Origin: DATNPH01 sp036703315
GTDB lineage: Bacteria > Cyanobacteriota > Cyanobacteriia > Cyanobacteriales > Coleofasciculaceae
Assembly (NCBI GenBank): GCA_036703315.1
Contig: DATNPH010000146.1
Coordinates: forward strand, 124,001-188,000
Direction: 5' to 3'
Length of the DNA: 64,000 nucleotides
The notes under the pieces are model-generated. The model saw nothing but the letters and a program-made list of their open reading frames with translations. It was not told where the DNA came from and did no database searches. The stretch's first letter is position 1; every line of letters begins with the position of its first letter. This document shows positions 24,934 to 33,426 of the stretch, one piece after another. The position numbers and the translations under genes were made by a program.

Positions 24934-27498
24934 GTGGTCAAATACGTGAAAGTAAAGAGTGGGGAGCTAAATAAAGACTCAGAGCTCAAAACTCAGGAAG
25001 GAAACAAAAGCACCGTTCCTACAAAACTTTCTACGATGTGGTCGCATCTCAAACACATCAGTGGCGATGTGTTGAGACGTCCGGTATTAGTAGTAAGTCT
25101 GGCTGTTACTGGTTTACTGCTTGGTGGTCGGCAGCTAAATCTCTTTGAGCCTTCAGAGTTGGTAGCTTACGATGTACTAATGCAATCGCGGCCTGCCTTA
25201 CCACCAGACCCACGCCTCTTGATCGTGAGAGTTACAGAGGCGGATATTCAGTCTTACCCACCGTACCCATTGACTGACGCTTTGATGAATCAGCTCCTAC
25301 AAAAGCTGGAGCGGTATCAACCCTCTGTCATTGGCTTAGATATTTATCGGGATCAACCAGTGCAACCGGGTCATGATGAGTTGTCAGCACGACTGCGCAC
25401 GAGCGATCGCATTATCCCGATGTGTGAAAAGAAGAAGGCAGAGAACCGAGACGTTCCCCCACCACCAGGCGTACCAGAGGAGCGTGTTGGCTTTAATGAC
25501 ATTCCCATTGATCCTAGTGGCATCGTTCGTCGGGCTCTATTATTCATCACTATTCCGCCCACTGCTAACACTCGCTGCACAACACAATTCTCTTTGGCTT
25601 TCGTGCTGGCACAACAATACCTAAAGAAACAACAGGGAATTGAGCCGGAACTGATCAAGCAAGACCAACAAGAGTACCTAAAGCTGGGTAAATTCGTCTT
25701 CAAACCGCTATCGCCTTACTCTGGCGGCTACCAGCGTGCAGATACTGGCGGCTACCAAATTTTACTGAATTATCGGTCTTCAGATGCGCTTGCCCATAGC
25801 GTTACCTTGAGCGATGTTCTAAACAATCGGCTTGACCCTAACTGGGTAAAAGACCGCATTGTCCTCATTGGTATCACTGCTGCTAGTGTTGGTGACACCT
25901 TCTACACCCCCTACTCACAAGCACAGAAAATCCAGAAAATGCCTGGAGTTGTGGTGCATGGTCAGATCGTGAGCCAACTTCTTAGTACTGTACTAGATGG
26001 GCGACCAGTGTTTTGGTTCTGGTCAGAGTGGGCAGAAGTTCTATGGATTTTTGGCTGGTCAGTAACTGGTGGTTTGTTGGTGCGGGTTATCCGTCATCCC
26101 GGACGGCAAGTGCTAGCGGAGGCTACTGCTTTAGGTCTTTTGTCAGGGATATCAGTAGTACTGTTTTTCAATGCAGGGTGGATACCCGTAGTAGCACCTG
26201 TGCTAGGGTTGATTGCTTCTGGAACCGGTGTACTCGCTTACAATGCCTATGAGGATCAGCTAAAGCGCCTCCAAGCGGAAAAAGAACGCCTCCAAGCCGA
26301 AGAACAGCGCCTTAAAGCTGAGCAAGAGCGCCTCCAAGCTGACCAAAAGCGCCTCAAAACCGAGGAAGAGCTACTCCAAGCGAAGGCAGAGCTTCTCAAA
26401 ATTGAGGAAAAAGCCAAGGAACAGGACCAGAACATTGCCCTTTTACAGGCTCTCTTAAAAGAGAAAACTTATACTCCATCTCCAACAGAGCCAGATGAGT
26501 CGCTGGATGAAGAACTCGGCGAGACGGCGATACCCTCCGCTGAAGAGTGGGAGTGGAGTAGTGAGGATGAAGAAGATGAGGAAGATGATGAGGAAGATCC
26601 AACTGTAATCGTTGATTCCAAAGATACGCCTACAAGTGTTCGACCAGCAAAAACAGCAAGAACAGGAGATACTAACCTCCTCGCTGGACACTACAAAATT
26701 AGCCGTGTTTTGGGTCAGGGTGGGTTTGGTATGACCTATCTAGCACAAGATATCCACCGACCAGGTAGCCCCCAATGTGTGGTCAAGCGTTTGAAACCGG
26801 CTCGTTCTGATGAAAAATTCTTAAAAATCGCTAGACGGTTATTTGATACAGAGGCGGAAATCTTAGAAAAGTTAGGCGATCATCCTCAGATTCCTCGATT
26901 ACTAGCGCATTTCGTAGAAAAGCAAGAATTTTACTTAGTCCAAGAATTTGTCGACGGTCATGCTTTGAGCGACGAACTGCCAGTGGATAAACGGCTCCCA
27001 GAAGCGCAGGTAATCGAGATTATCGAAGGAGTCTTAGAAATTCTGGCTTTTATCCACGCTCACAGCGTTATCCACCGAGATATTAAACCTAGTAATATCA
27101 TGCGTCGAGTAGTAGACCATAAGTTTGTCTTAATCGACTTTGGAGCTGTCAAACAAATTCGACCCCAAGAGCTAGCTTCTCAGGAAGGGTTCACAGTTGC
27201 GATTGGCACTCGTGGCTATGCGCCGCCAGAGCAATATGCTGGACACCCAAGTTTTAGTAGTGATATTTACGCATTGGGAATGATTGGTATTCAAGCCGTT
27301 ACTGGTATTGCTACGCACCAGCTACCAGTCTCAACGGAGACTGGTGATATCAGTTGGCGTCATCTAGCGAATGTTAGTGAAGAATTTGCCGGCATTTTAG
27401 AGAAGATGGTGCGCTACCACTTTGCTGACAGATATCAGAGTGCCGCTGAGGTAATGAAGGCGTTTGACGGTCTGAAGGTTTGCAAGTTGGAAGCTTGA
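24934..27498 (+). CDS. CHASE2-domain serine/threonine protein kinase
   Basis: Up to 854 residues from a GTG; the ATG at 25036 (MWSHLKHISGDVLRRP) is an alternative. Domains: a transmembrane segment (about 48-66), an extracytoplasmic CHASE2 sensor (about 70-350, with YDVLMQSRPALPPDPRLLIV and LNYRS), three transmembrane segments (about 360-440), a coiled coil of seven exact heptads (445-493), an acidic linker (EEDEEDDEEDPT), and a Hanks-type kinase domain (about 585-850) with GQGGFGMTYLA, the ATP lysine in CVVKRLKP, HRDIKPSNI, LIDFGAVKQ and GTRGYAPPEQYAG. All catalytic residues are present. It is a membrane sensor kinase for an unknown signal. It stands alone, downstream of the cyclase on the same strand. 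Confidence 0.93.
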   Translation: MVKYVKVKSGELNKDSELKTQEGNKSTVPTKLSTMWSHLKHISGDVLRRPVLVVSLAVTGLLLGGRQLNLFEPSELVAYDVLMQSRPALPPDPRLLIVRVTEADIQSYPPYPLTDALMNQLLQKLERYQPSVIGLDIYRDQPVQPGHDELSARLRTSDRIIPMCEKKKAENRDVPPPPGVPEERVGFNDIPIDPSGIVRRALLFITIPPTANTRCTTQFSLAFVLAQQYLKKQQGIEPELIKQDQQEYLKLGKFVFKPLSPYSGGYQRADTGGYQILLNYRSSDALAHSVTLSDVLNNRLDPNWVKDRIVLIGITAASVGDTFYTPYSQAQKIQKMPGVVVHGQIVSQLLSTVLDGRPVFWFWSEWAEVLWIFGWSVTGGLLVRVIRHPGRQVLAEATALGLLSGISVVLFFNAGWIPVVAPVLGLIASGTGVLAYNAYEDQLKRLQAEKERLQAEEQRLKAEQERLQADQKRLKTEEELLQAKAELLKIEEKAKEQDQNIALLQALLKEKTYTPSPTEPDESLDEELGETAIPSAEEWEWSSEDEEDEEDDEEDPTVIVDSKDTPTSVRPAKTARTGDTNLLAGHYKISRVLGQGGFGMTYLAQDIHRPGSPQCVVKRLKPARSDEKFLKIARRLFDTEAEILEKLGDHPQIPRLLAHFVEKQEFYLVQEFVDGHALSDELPVDKRLPEAQVIEIIEGVLEILAFIHAHSVIHRDIKPSNIMRRVVDHKFVLIDFGAVKQIRPQELASQEGFTVAIGTRGYAPPEQYAGHPSFSSDIYALGMIGIQAVTGIATHQLPVSTETGDISWRHLANVSEEFAGILEKMVRYHFADRYQSAAEVMKAFDGLKVCKLEA
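26266..26412 (+). repeat. 21-bp tandem repeat encoding coiled-coil heptads
   Basis: Seven consecutive 21-bp units inside the CHASE2 kinase gene, starting with cgcctccaagcggaaaaagaa and diverging towards the 3' end. Each unit encodes one heptad (RLQAEKE, RLQAEEQ, RLKAEQE, RLQADQK, RLKTEEE, LLQAKAE, LLKIEEK). Exact heptad length means that gain or loss of units keeps the coiled-coil register. Confidence 0.85.
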
Positions 27499-27606
27499 AG
27501 CTTCTCAAGAGTTGAGGGTTAGAAGTTGAAGGTTTGGAAGATAACCTTCAACTTGCTTACCTTGCAACTCCGGCGCAACTACTAACCTGCAACCTTACTG
27601 CAACCG
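27493..27606. repeat. Dispersed repeat with gttgaaggtt and aaccttcaac arms
   Basis: Between the convergent kinase and glgP genes. gttgagggttagaagttgaagg and the complementary arm (aaccttcaacttgcttaccttgc) make a long imperfect hairpin of the same family as 11031-11120. It could end transcription from both sides. Confidence 0.55.
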
Positions 27607-27624
27607 ATTAATCGGTAACCCAAT

Positions 27625-30252
27625 CTAAGCCCAGAGAACTAAACCTGGTTCATAAGGACTTGAGAGATAGTCGTGTTTGGGTAACACGCGCAGAGATAGA
27701 CCCTGTAATCCACTAGAGGTGTATACGATTTGAGCCTTATAAATACTGTGGTTGTGCTCATCGGTTCCTTGGTAGTCCATCACTACTGGTACACCGTTGA
27801 CAATCTGCCCATCAGCATTTACGGCTCCCTGGTAGAGTTCCACTTGGACATCATTTGGAGTCAGTCCTGCCAGATTAATGCGGGTTTTAACGGCGACAGA
27901 TTGGTTGACCACCAGTTCAGTTTGTGCAGCGATGTCAACATCTTCAATTTTGATGTCGTACCAACGTTCAAATAGCTGCCGCTTCCAATTGGCTAACTCT
28001 TTGGCTGGTGTGTAAGCATGGCTTGTCATGGCAAAGTGGCGATCGCTTGCCGGGAAATAGCCACGTACAGCATAATCCCGTAGCATCCGAGCCGTATTGA
28101 AGTACGGCGTATTGAGCTTGATCGCTTCTTTCATCTTCGTTACCCATCCGCGAGGAATCCCCTCAGAGTCGCGCTCATAGAACAGGGGTACAACTTCCTG
28201 CTCAAACAGGTCGTAAAGCGCATTGGCTTCTACCTGATCCTCGTATTCAGGATTATCGTAGGTTTCCCCGTGACCAATCGGCCAGCCAGTATGAACATAA
28301 TCTGCCTCATCCCACCAACCATCAAGGATGCTGAGGTTGGGTAAACCATTCATCGACGCCTTCATTCCAGAGGTTCCAGATGCCTCGCGGGGACGTCGCG
28401 GAGTGTTCAACCAGACATCGCAACCCGCTACCATCATCCGCGCTAGATAAATATCGTAGTCAGGAACGAAAACCACATGCTCACCAATGCCTGCTTCACG
28501 AATCTGGTGGATGATTTCGCGGATCAACTCTTTCCCTGGTATATCTTTGGGATGGGCTTTACCAGCAATCACAAACTGGACTTGCCGAGCTTTGTTGCTC
28601 CTCATGATTTTCTTAATCCGCTCCATGTCCCGCATGAACAAGTTCGCCCGCTTGTAAGTGGCAAACCGACGGGCAAAGCCGATTGTTAAAACGCCTGGGT
28701 CGAGGATTTCCTGAACCGCAGCCAGTTCAACGGGTGTTGCGCCGCGATCGCGCAGATGTTTGAGCACTCGCTCTCGCACATACACCACCATTTCCGAGCG
28801 GCAGCGCTCGTGATTGCGCCACAACTCTTCATCAGGAATTGAGGTAACACGCTCCCACAGGGGGTCATCAGCGCCTTTCTCCGACCAGCTAGGGCCTAGG
28901 TAGCGGTCATAGAGTTCCTGAGTAGGCTTCGCTACGACGCTGCGAGCATGTACCCCGTTCGTGATGGCGGTAATCGGTACTTCCACCAACGGTAGGTTTG
29001 CCCACAGCCCCTGAAACATCACTCGTGATACTTCTCCATGCAACTGGCTGACTCCATTAATAAAGCTGGATGTCTTGATTGCCAGTGCTGCCATACTAAA
29101 GGGGGATTCCAAAGCACCAATGTCTTCCCGTCCCAGCGCCAGAAATTGCTCTCTCGACAAGCCAAACACGTTGGCGTAGTGTCCGACGTAGTACATTGCC
29201 TTATCCGGGGGGAACAGGTCAAACCCCGCCGAGACAGGCGTATGGGTCGTGAAAACCTGTGTAGCCTGTGCCACCTGTTTTGCCTCGGCAAACGAGAGCC
29301 CCTCTTCCTGAATGAGCTTGCGGATACGCTCCAGAATCAAAAAGGCAGAGTGACCTTCGTTCAAATGATAGACCGTAGGTTTGTATCCCAAAGCTTGTAG
29401 TGCTCGCACCCCTCCAATCCCCAGCATCATCTCCTGGTGAATCCGCATATCCAGGTCACCACCATACAGCTCATCGGTGATGTCATGGTCGTAGGGATTG
29501 TTCGGTTCAATATTAGTGTCGAGCAGGTATAAGGGCACGATTCCCACTTGGACGCGCCAGACACGGGCATAGACAGTGCGACCTGGATAGTCTACTTCAA
29601 TCCGCAGCTCTGAACCATCGGCATTACGCTCCAGGTGTAGCGGCATATTGTAGAAATCGTTGATCGGGTAGCGTTCCTGCTGCCAGCCATCAGCGTTGAG
29701 GTACTGGGCAAAGTATCCTTCCTGGTAGAGTAAACCGACAGCAATCAGAGGGAGACCCAAGTCTGATGCTGATTTGAGGTGGTCACCAGCTAGGACACCC
29801 AATCCACCCGAGTAGATTGGTAGGCAATCGACCAGACCAAACTCAGCACAGAAGTACGCATAGCATTCGTCACTTGTTTTTTGTTCTTTGTCAGTTGTCT
29901 GGTGGTCTTCAGTTTTGCCATTGACAACTGACGACTGACGACTAACCAACCCGCGATTTTTGCGATACCACGTCCGCTCTTTGAGATAGTCGTCTAATTG
30001 TCGGGATGCCCGTTCCAATTGGGCAAGGAAGCCCTCATCTTCAGCTACTTCCTGAAGCCGCTCTTGGTTGATAGTGCCCAGCATCAAGACCGGATTGTGG
30101 CGGCTGGACTCCCACAAGTCACGGTCTAGGCGTCGGAATAAATCTTTGGTCTCGACGTTCCAGTCCCAGTGGAGATTGTAAGCCAGCTTTCGCAAGGGTT
30201 CGAGCGGCTTTGGTAGGGAGGGAGAAACGTTAAAGGTGCGGATTGGCTGCAT
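27625..30252 (-). CDS. glgP: Alpha-glucan (glycogen) phosphorylase
   Basis: About 875 residues starting MQPIRTFNVSPSLP at 30252; an upstream in-frame ATG at 30270 is less like the family. It belongs to the GlgP/MalP group with a short N-terminus: AYFCAEFGLVDCLPIYSGGLGVLAGDH near residue 125-150, and the pyridoxal-phosphate lysine site EASGTSGMKASMNG near 615. It releases glucose-1-phosphate from glycogen in the cytosol. Odd: residues about 103-125 (GLVSRQSSVVNGKTEDHQTT...) are an insert between the conserved WYRKNR and CYAYFCAEFG; its DNA (29879-29945) is a palindromic repeat with gtcagttgtc and gacaactgac arms. The frame is kept, so the enzyme may still be active. Confidence 0.95.
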   Translation of the reverse strand: MQPIRTFNVSPSLPKPLEPLRKLAYNLHWDWNVETKDLFRRLDRDLWESSRHNPVLMLGTINQERLQEVAEDEGFLAQLERASRQLDDYLKERTWYRKNRGLVSRQSSVVNGKTEDHQTTDKEQKTSDECYAYFCAEFGLVDCLPIYSGGLGVLAGDHLKSASDLGLPLIAVGLLYQEGYFAQYLNADGWQQERYPINDFYNMPLHLERNADGSELRIEVDYPGRTVYARVWRVQVGIVPLYLLDTNIEPNNPYDHDITDELYGGDLDMRIHQEMMLGIGGVRALQALGYKPTVYHLNEGHSAFLILERIRKLIQEEGLSFAEAKQVAQATQVFTTHTPVSAGFDLFPPDKAMYYVGHYANVFGLSREQFLALGREDIGALESPFSMAALAIKTSSFINGVSQLHGEVSRVMFQGLWANLPLVEVPITAITNGVHARSVVAKPTQELYDRYLGPSWSEKGADDPLWERVTSIPDEELWRNHERCRSEMVVYVRERVLKHLRDRGATPVELAAVQEILDPGVLTIGFARRFATYKRANLFMRDMERIKKIMRSNKARQVQFVIAGKAHPKDIPGKELIREIIHQIREAGIGEHVVFVPDYDIYLARMMVAGCDVWLNTPRRPREASGTSGMKASMNGLPNLSILDGWWDEADYVHTGWPIGHGETYDNPEYEDQVEANALYDLFEQEVVPLFYERDSEGIPRGWVTKMKEAIKLNTPYFNTARMLRDYAVRGYFPASDRHFAMTSHAYTPAKELANWKRQLFERWYDIKIEDVDIAAQTELVVNQSVAVKTRINLAGLTPNDVQVELYQGAVNADGQIVNGVPVVMDYQGTDEHNHSIYKAQIVYTSSGLQGLSLRVLPKHDYLSSPYEPGLVLWA

Positions 30253-30553
30253 AAAGCGATAATATTCCAAGTCTTACACGGATCATATTGTGTACTCAGT
30301 TCTATTGAAAGTGAGATACTTTTAATACTGTTTTATGCATACTTCAATGCAGTAGACGGGAACGTCTGAGAACAGTAATGCGTCATAGCTAGCGAAAGCC
30401 TAATTAGCATAGCAGTAGAAATCTTGAGGTCTTGTTGACGTTGACTCTCGACCTGCAAGTCAAAAAGGAAGCCACGATTGGGTATGATATGAAAGTTGCC
30501 GTGTGTTGCAACGCATAAGACATTCAGCTGTTCATACTCTGGGAAATATCAAT
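30253..30553. other. Divergent spacer between glgP and psbI
   Basis: 301 bp with no other gene. A possible -10 box, TATGAT, lies at about 30484-30489 ahead of psbI, without a good -35 box. Nothing else is recognised. Confidence 0.35.
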
Positions 30554-30670
30554 ATGGTGACTCTCAAGATTGTGGTGTACATCGTTGTTAGTATTTTCGT
30601 TGGCTTATTTGTGTTTGGCTTTTTGTCAAACGATCCGGCTCGTAACCCCAAGCGACGAGATTTAGAGTAA
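30554..30670 (+). CDS. psbI: Photosystem II protein I (PsbI)
   Basis: A 38-residue protein, exactly the family length: MVTLKIVVYIVVSIFVGLFV then FGFLSNDPARNPKRRDLE. One N-terminal transmembrane helix followed by the diagnostic FGFLS(N/S)DPxRNP(K/G)R(R/K)DLE tail. PsbI binds at the periphery of the photosystem II reaction centre next to D1 and CP43 and helps assembly and dimer stability in the thylakoid. Too short for usual ORF listing. It is transcribed away from glgP and is followed by a GC-rich hairpin before the DUF3769 gene. Confidence 0.96.
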   Translation: MVTLKIVVYIVVSIFVGLFVFGFLSNDPARNPKRRDLE

Positions 30671-30708
30671 ATACTGATCGCTTCATCCCTGAGTCTGTCA
30701 AAGGAAAA

Positions 30709-30730
30709 GGGGCGAGGCCCGCTTCGCCCC
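30709..30730 (+). terminator. GC-rich hairpin after psbI
   Basis: ggggcga, an 8-base loop and tcgcccc form a perfect 7-bp stem about 40 bases after the psbI stop. There is no strong T run (ttttc follows some bases later), so it may be a weak terminator or an mRNA-stabilising hairpin. Confidence 0.45.
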
Positions 30731-30795
30731 AGCAATTTTCGGCGCGGTGATTGGTCACGCTTCGGAGCCGTTCCTTCGACTCTTACTGTTGAAAG

Positions 30796-33351
30796 ATGCC
30801 CCAACCAGTTCAGCCGCCTGAAATTCCCGCAATTATTCAACCCGTATCCACTGAGAATGCACTCAGCCTAAATGCATCCAAAAATGGAACACCTGGATCA
30901 GTATCAAACCGAACACTGCCAACAGGGGTACTCGCTACATCGACGCCCACAGAAACCTTTGCACCTGAATTTTCTTTACTAACGGCTCATAAAAGTGCTG
31001 CCCTGCTGGGGCCTGCAATTTCCATCGGTTATCCTGTTCAACCTACACTAGGTGCTATGCCTAGTTCCACAGGCAGTGGTACTTCTTTAAAGGTGACAAG
31101 TCAAGGATCAGGAGCCGGGGGTCAGGAGTCACAAGTCAGAAAATTTGAGTCTTCTTCCAATATCACAAACCTCTCCACTGGGTCCTTACCTGCTTCTCCA
31201 ACTTCTAGTGCCTCAAAAGCAGTAGTCAGTGAAGACATTTCCCTTAAGCCATCGCCTCCTCCGGCTAACCTTTTACCCTCAAACTCCTCATTCCTTACTC
31301 CTGGAGCGCCAAACATCAAGCGTTTGGTGACTCATCAGCGCGGGGGAACAGTCAGAGAATTTAAGTTTAGTGTCGCTACACAACAGACTCAAGCTCCGCC
31401 AGACGAAAAGGGAACACCTGCACCAAATCAGCCGGAGGCGACTCCCCAACAACCCTCTGCAACTCCGGAGTCTGGAACAACACTGCCAGCCACTCCCTTC
31501 GGCGTTGGTGGGGTGATTGAGCTGATGGCGGATCGACAGGAGTATGACGAGCAGCAAAAAATAGTTATAGCGATCGGTAATGTCATGTTGCGGTTTCGGG
31601 AAGCTTTAGTTAATGCTGATCGCGTTAGCGTAAACTTGACGAACCGCCTGCTCGTTGCTGAAGGTAATGTCTCTCTAACACGAGGACAGCAGGTACTGCG
31701 AGGCAGTCGATTTGATTATTACTTTGTCCAGGATAGTGGCGTTGTTTTGAATGCTAGTGGCGAGCTTTATACACCAACAGCCGGAACGGATCTATCTCTT
31801 TTACCACCCCCTGAAGGCAGTGAGGCCACACCGCCATCACGACCAGTGAGCGATCGCATTACAATCAATGAACCGCTACAAGGAATAACCAGTCCTGGGG
31901 GTTATACCTTCGTAGCAGGTGCTGGAAGAGATATCGCCAATGTCGCTTCGCCCCAATCAGGGGGAACCGTTAATCGATATCGCTATCAAGCCGACAGGGT
32001 TGATTTCGACGGTAAAAATGCGATCGCCACAAATGTACGGATTACTAATGATCCATTTTCACCCCCAGAGTTGGAGTTGCGGGCAGATACTGCCCGGTTT
32101 ACCCGGCTTGAGCCTTTATTGGATGAAGTAGTTGCCACCCGACCACGCCTAGTTTTCGATCAGGGTTTAGAGGTGCCGACGTTTCGCAATCGCATCACGA
32201 TTGACCGCCGTCAACGAGACCCAGCTCCACTAAGCATTGGGTATGATGGTGGCGATCGCGGTGGTGTATATGTTGAGCGCACAATTGAGATACTCAATAG
32301 TCCCAGCGTGCGATTTAGTGTTACACCACAGTACTTTATCCAGAAGGCAATCTCTGATGGGAGCATCATTGACCCATCTGTCTTTGGTGTCAAGGCTCGA
32401 CTCAATGCCACCTTTAGCCCACGGACAACTCTGGACGGACGGGCGGTGTTTACTAGTCTAAATCCTGATGAGTTTGAGAACAAACTGCGGGCAAGTGTGC
32501 GCTTACAACAAATTATTGGCACCACTCTTCCTCATACTCTTAGTCTGGAATATAGCTATCGCGATCGTCTCTACAATGGTTCCCTTGGCTTCCAGACTGT
32601 TCAGAGTAGCCTCGGTGCAGTCCTGACCTCGCCAGTAATTCCGTTAGGCAATACCGATATTAACCTCTTCTATCAAGTAGGTGCTCAATATATCAACGCG
32701 GATACAGACCGCAGAGATTTGCTCGCACCTGACCGGACAAATAATCGGATCAGCCTCGGACGATATCAAGCCCTTGCTATCTTGGACCGAGATTTTGTAC
32801 TTTGGCAGGGTCAAGCCTTGCCAGCTACTCCCACAGAAGGGTTGCGATACACGCCAAGACCACTACGTCCAAATCTGCGACTGAATACAGATGCCACTGG
32901 TGTCGTTAGTCTCTACAGTAGCGGTGATTCTCAAGAATCCCTCAGTGGTGGTATTCGGCTTATCGGGCAACTCGGTCATTTTTCCCGACCCTATCTGGAC
33001 TACACTCGTTTTAATATCGGCTACACTCAAGTGCTGCGTGGTGGTTTATCACCTTTCCTCTTCGACCGCATTGCCGACACGAGCGTTCTTTCTGGTGGCA
33101 TCCTTCAGCAAATTTACGGTCCGTTTCGTTTTGGTTTTCAGACTTCCTTTAATGTAGAAACTGGCAGGGAAATCAGCACAGACTATATTTTGGAATACAG
33201 CCGTCGCACCTACAATATCGAACTGCGCTATAATCCAGTACTGCAACTTGGCTCTATCAGTTTCCGGATTAACGACTTTAATTGGACAGGTAGTCCAGGT
33301 CCGTTTGGTGATTCCGAGGTTCGCCCTGTTGTAGAGGGAGTCACCCGATGA
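30796..33351 (+). CDS. DUF3769 family, LptD/OstA-like outer-membrane protein
   Basis: 851 residues. The first ~230 are Pro/Ser/Thr-rich and poorly conserved; about 240-330 form an OstA-like beta region (VIELMADRQEYDEQQKIVIA, GNVMLRFREALVNADRVSVN); the rest has the alternating pattern of an outer-membrane beta barrel (for example RLQQIIGTTLPHTLSLEYSYR, YRYQADRVDFDGKNA). This layout matches the cyanobacterial DUF3769 proteins regarded as LptD counterparts that insert lipopolysaccharide in the outer membrane. No clear signal peptide follows the ATG at 30796, so the true start may differ. The low-complexity part includes a repeat-like stretch (31093-31140: gtgacaagtcaaggatcagg...). Confidence 0.8.
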   Translation: MPQPVQPPEIPAIIQPVSTENALSLNASKNGTPGSVSNRTLPTGVLATSTPTETFAPEFSLLTAHKSAALLGPAISIGYPVQPTLGAMPSSTGSGTSLKVTSQGSGAGGQESQVRKFESSSNITNLSTGSLPASPTSSASKAVVSEDISLKPSPPPANLLPSNSSFLTPGAPNIKRLVTHQRGGTVREFKFSVATQQTQAPPDEKGTPAPNQPEATPQQPSATPESGTTLPATPFGVGGVIELMADRQEYDEQQKIVIAIGNVMLRFREALVNADRVSVNLTNRLLVAEGNVSLTRGQQVLRGSRFDYYFVQDSGVVLNASGELYTPTAGTDLSLLPPPEGSEATPPSRPVSDRITINEPLQGITSPGGYTFVAGAGRDIANVASPQSGGTVNRYRYQADRVDFDGKNAIATNVRITNDPFSPPELELRADTARFTRLEPLLDEVVATRPRLVFDQGLEVPTFRNRITIDRRQRDPAPLSIGYDGGDRGGVYVERTIEILNSPSVRFSVTPQYFIQKAISDGSIIDPSVFGVKARLNATFSPRTTLDGRAVFTSLNPDEFENKLRASVRLQQIIGTTLPHTLSLEYSYRDRLYNGSLGFQTVQSSLGAVLTSPVIPLGNTDINLFYQVGAQYINADTDRRDLLAPDRTNNRISLGRYQALAILDRDFVLWQGQALPATPTEGLRYTPRPLRPNLRLNTDATGVVSLYSSGDSQESLSGGIRLIGQLGHFSRPYLDYTRFNIGYTQVLRGGLSPFLFDRIADTSVLSGGILQQIYGPFRFGFQTSFNVETGREISTDYILEYSRRTYNIELRYNPVLQLGSISFRINDFNWTGSPGPFGDSEVRPVVEGVTR

Positions 33352-33426
33352 TGACCGAGATGGCGTCTCGAAGTCAAAAGGCAAAAGTCAAATATGAACT
33401 GTTCACTTCCCTTGTCGTTGATTTTC

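Noticed and set aside
26266..26412. Regular repeats considered as a CRISPR-like array
   Set aside because: Units are contiguous, in frame, without spacers, and encode a coiled coil.
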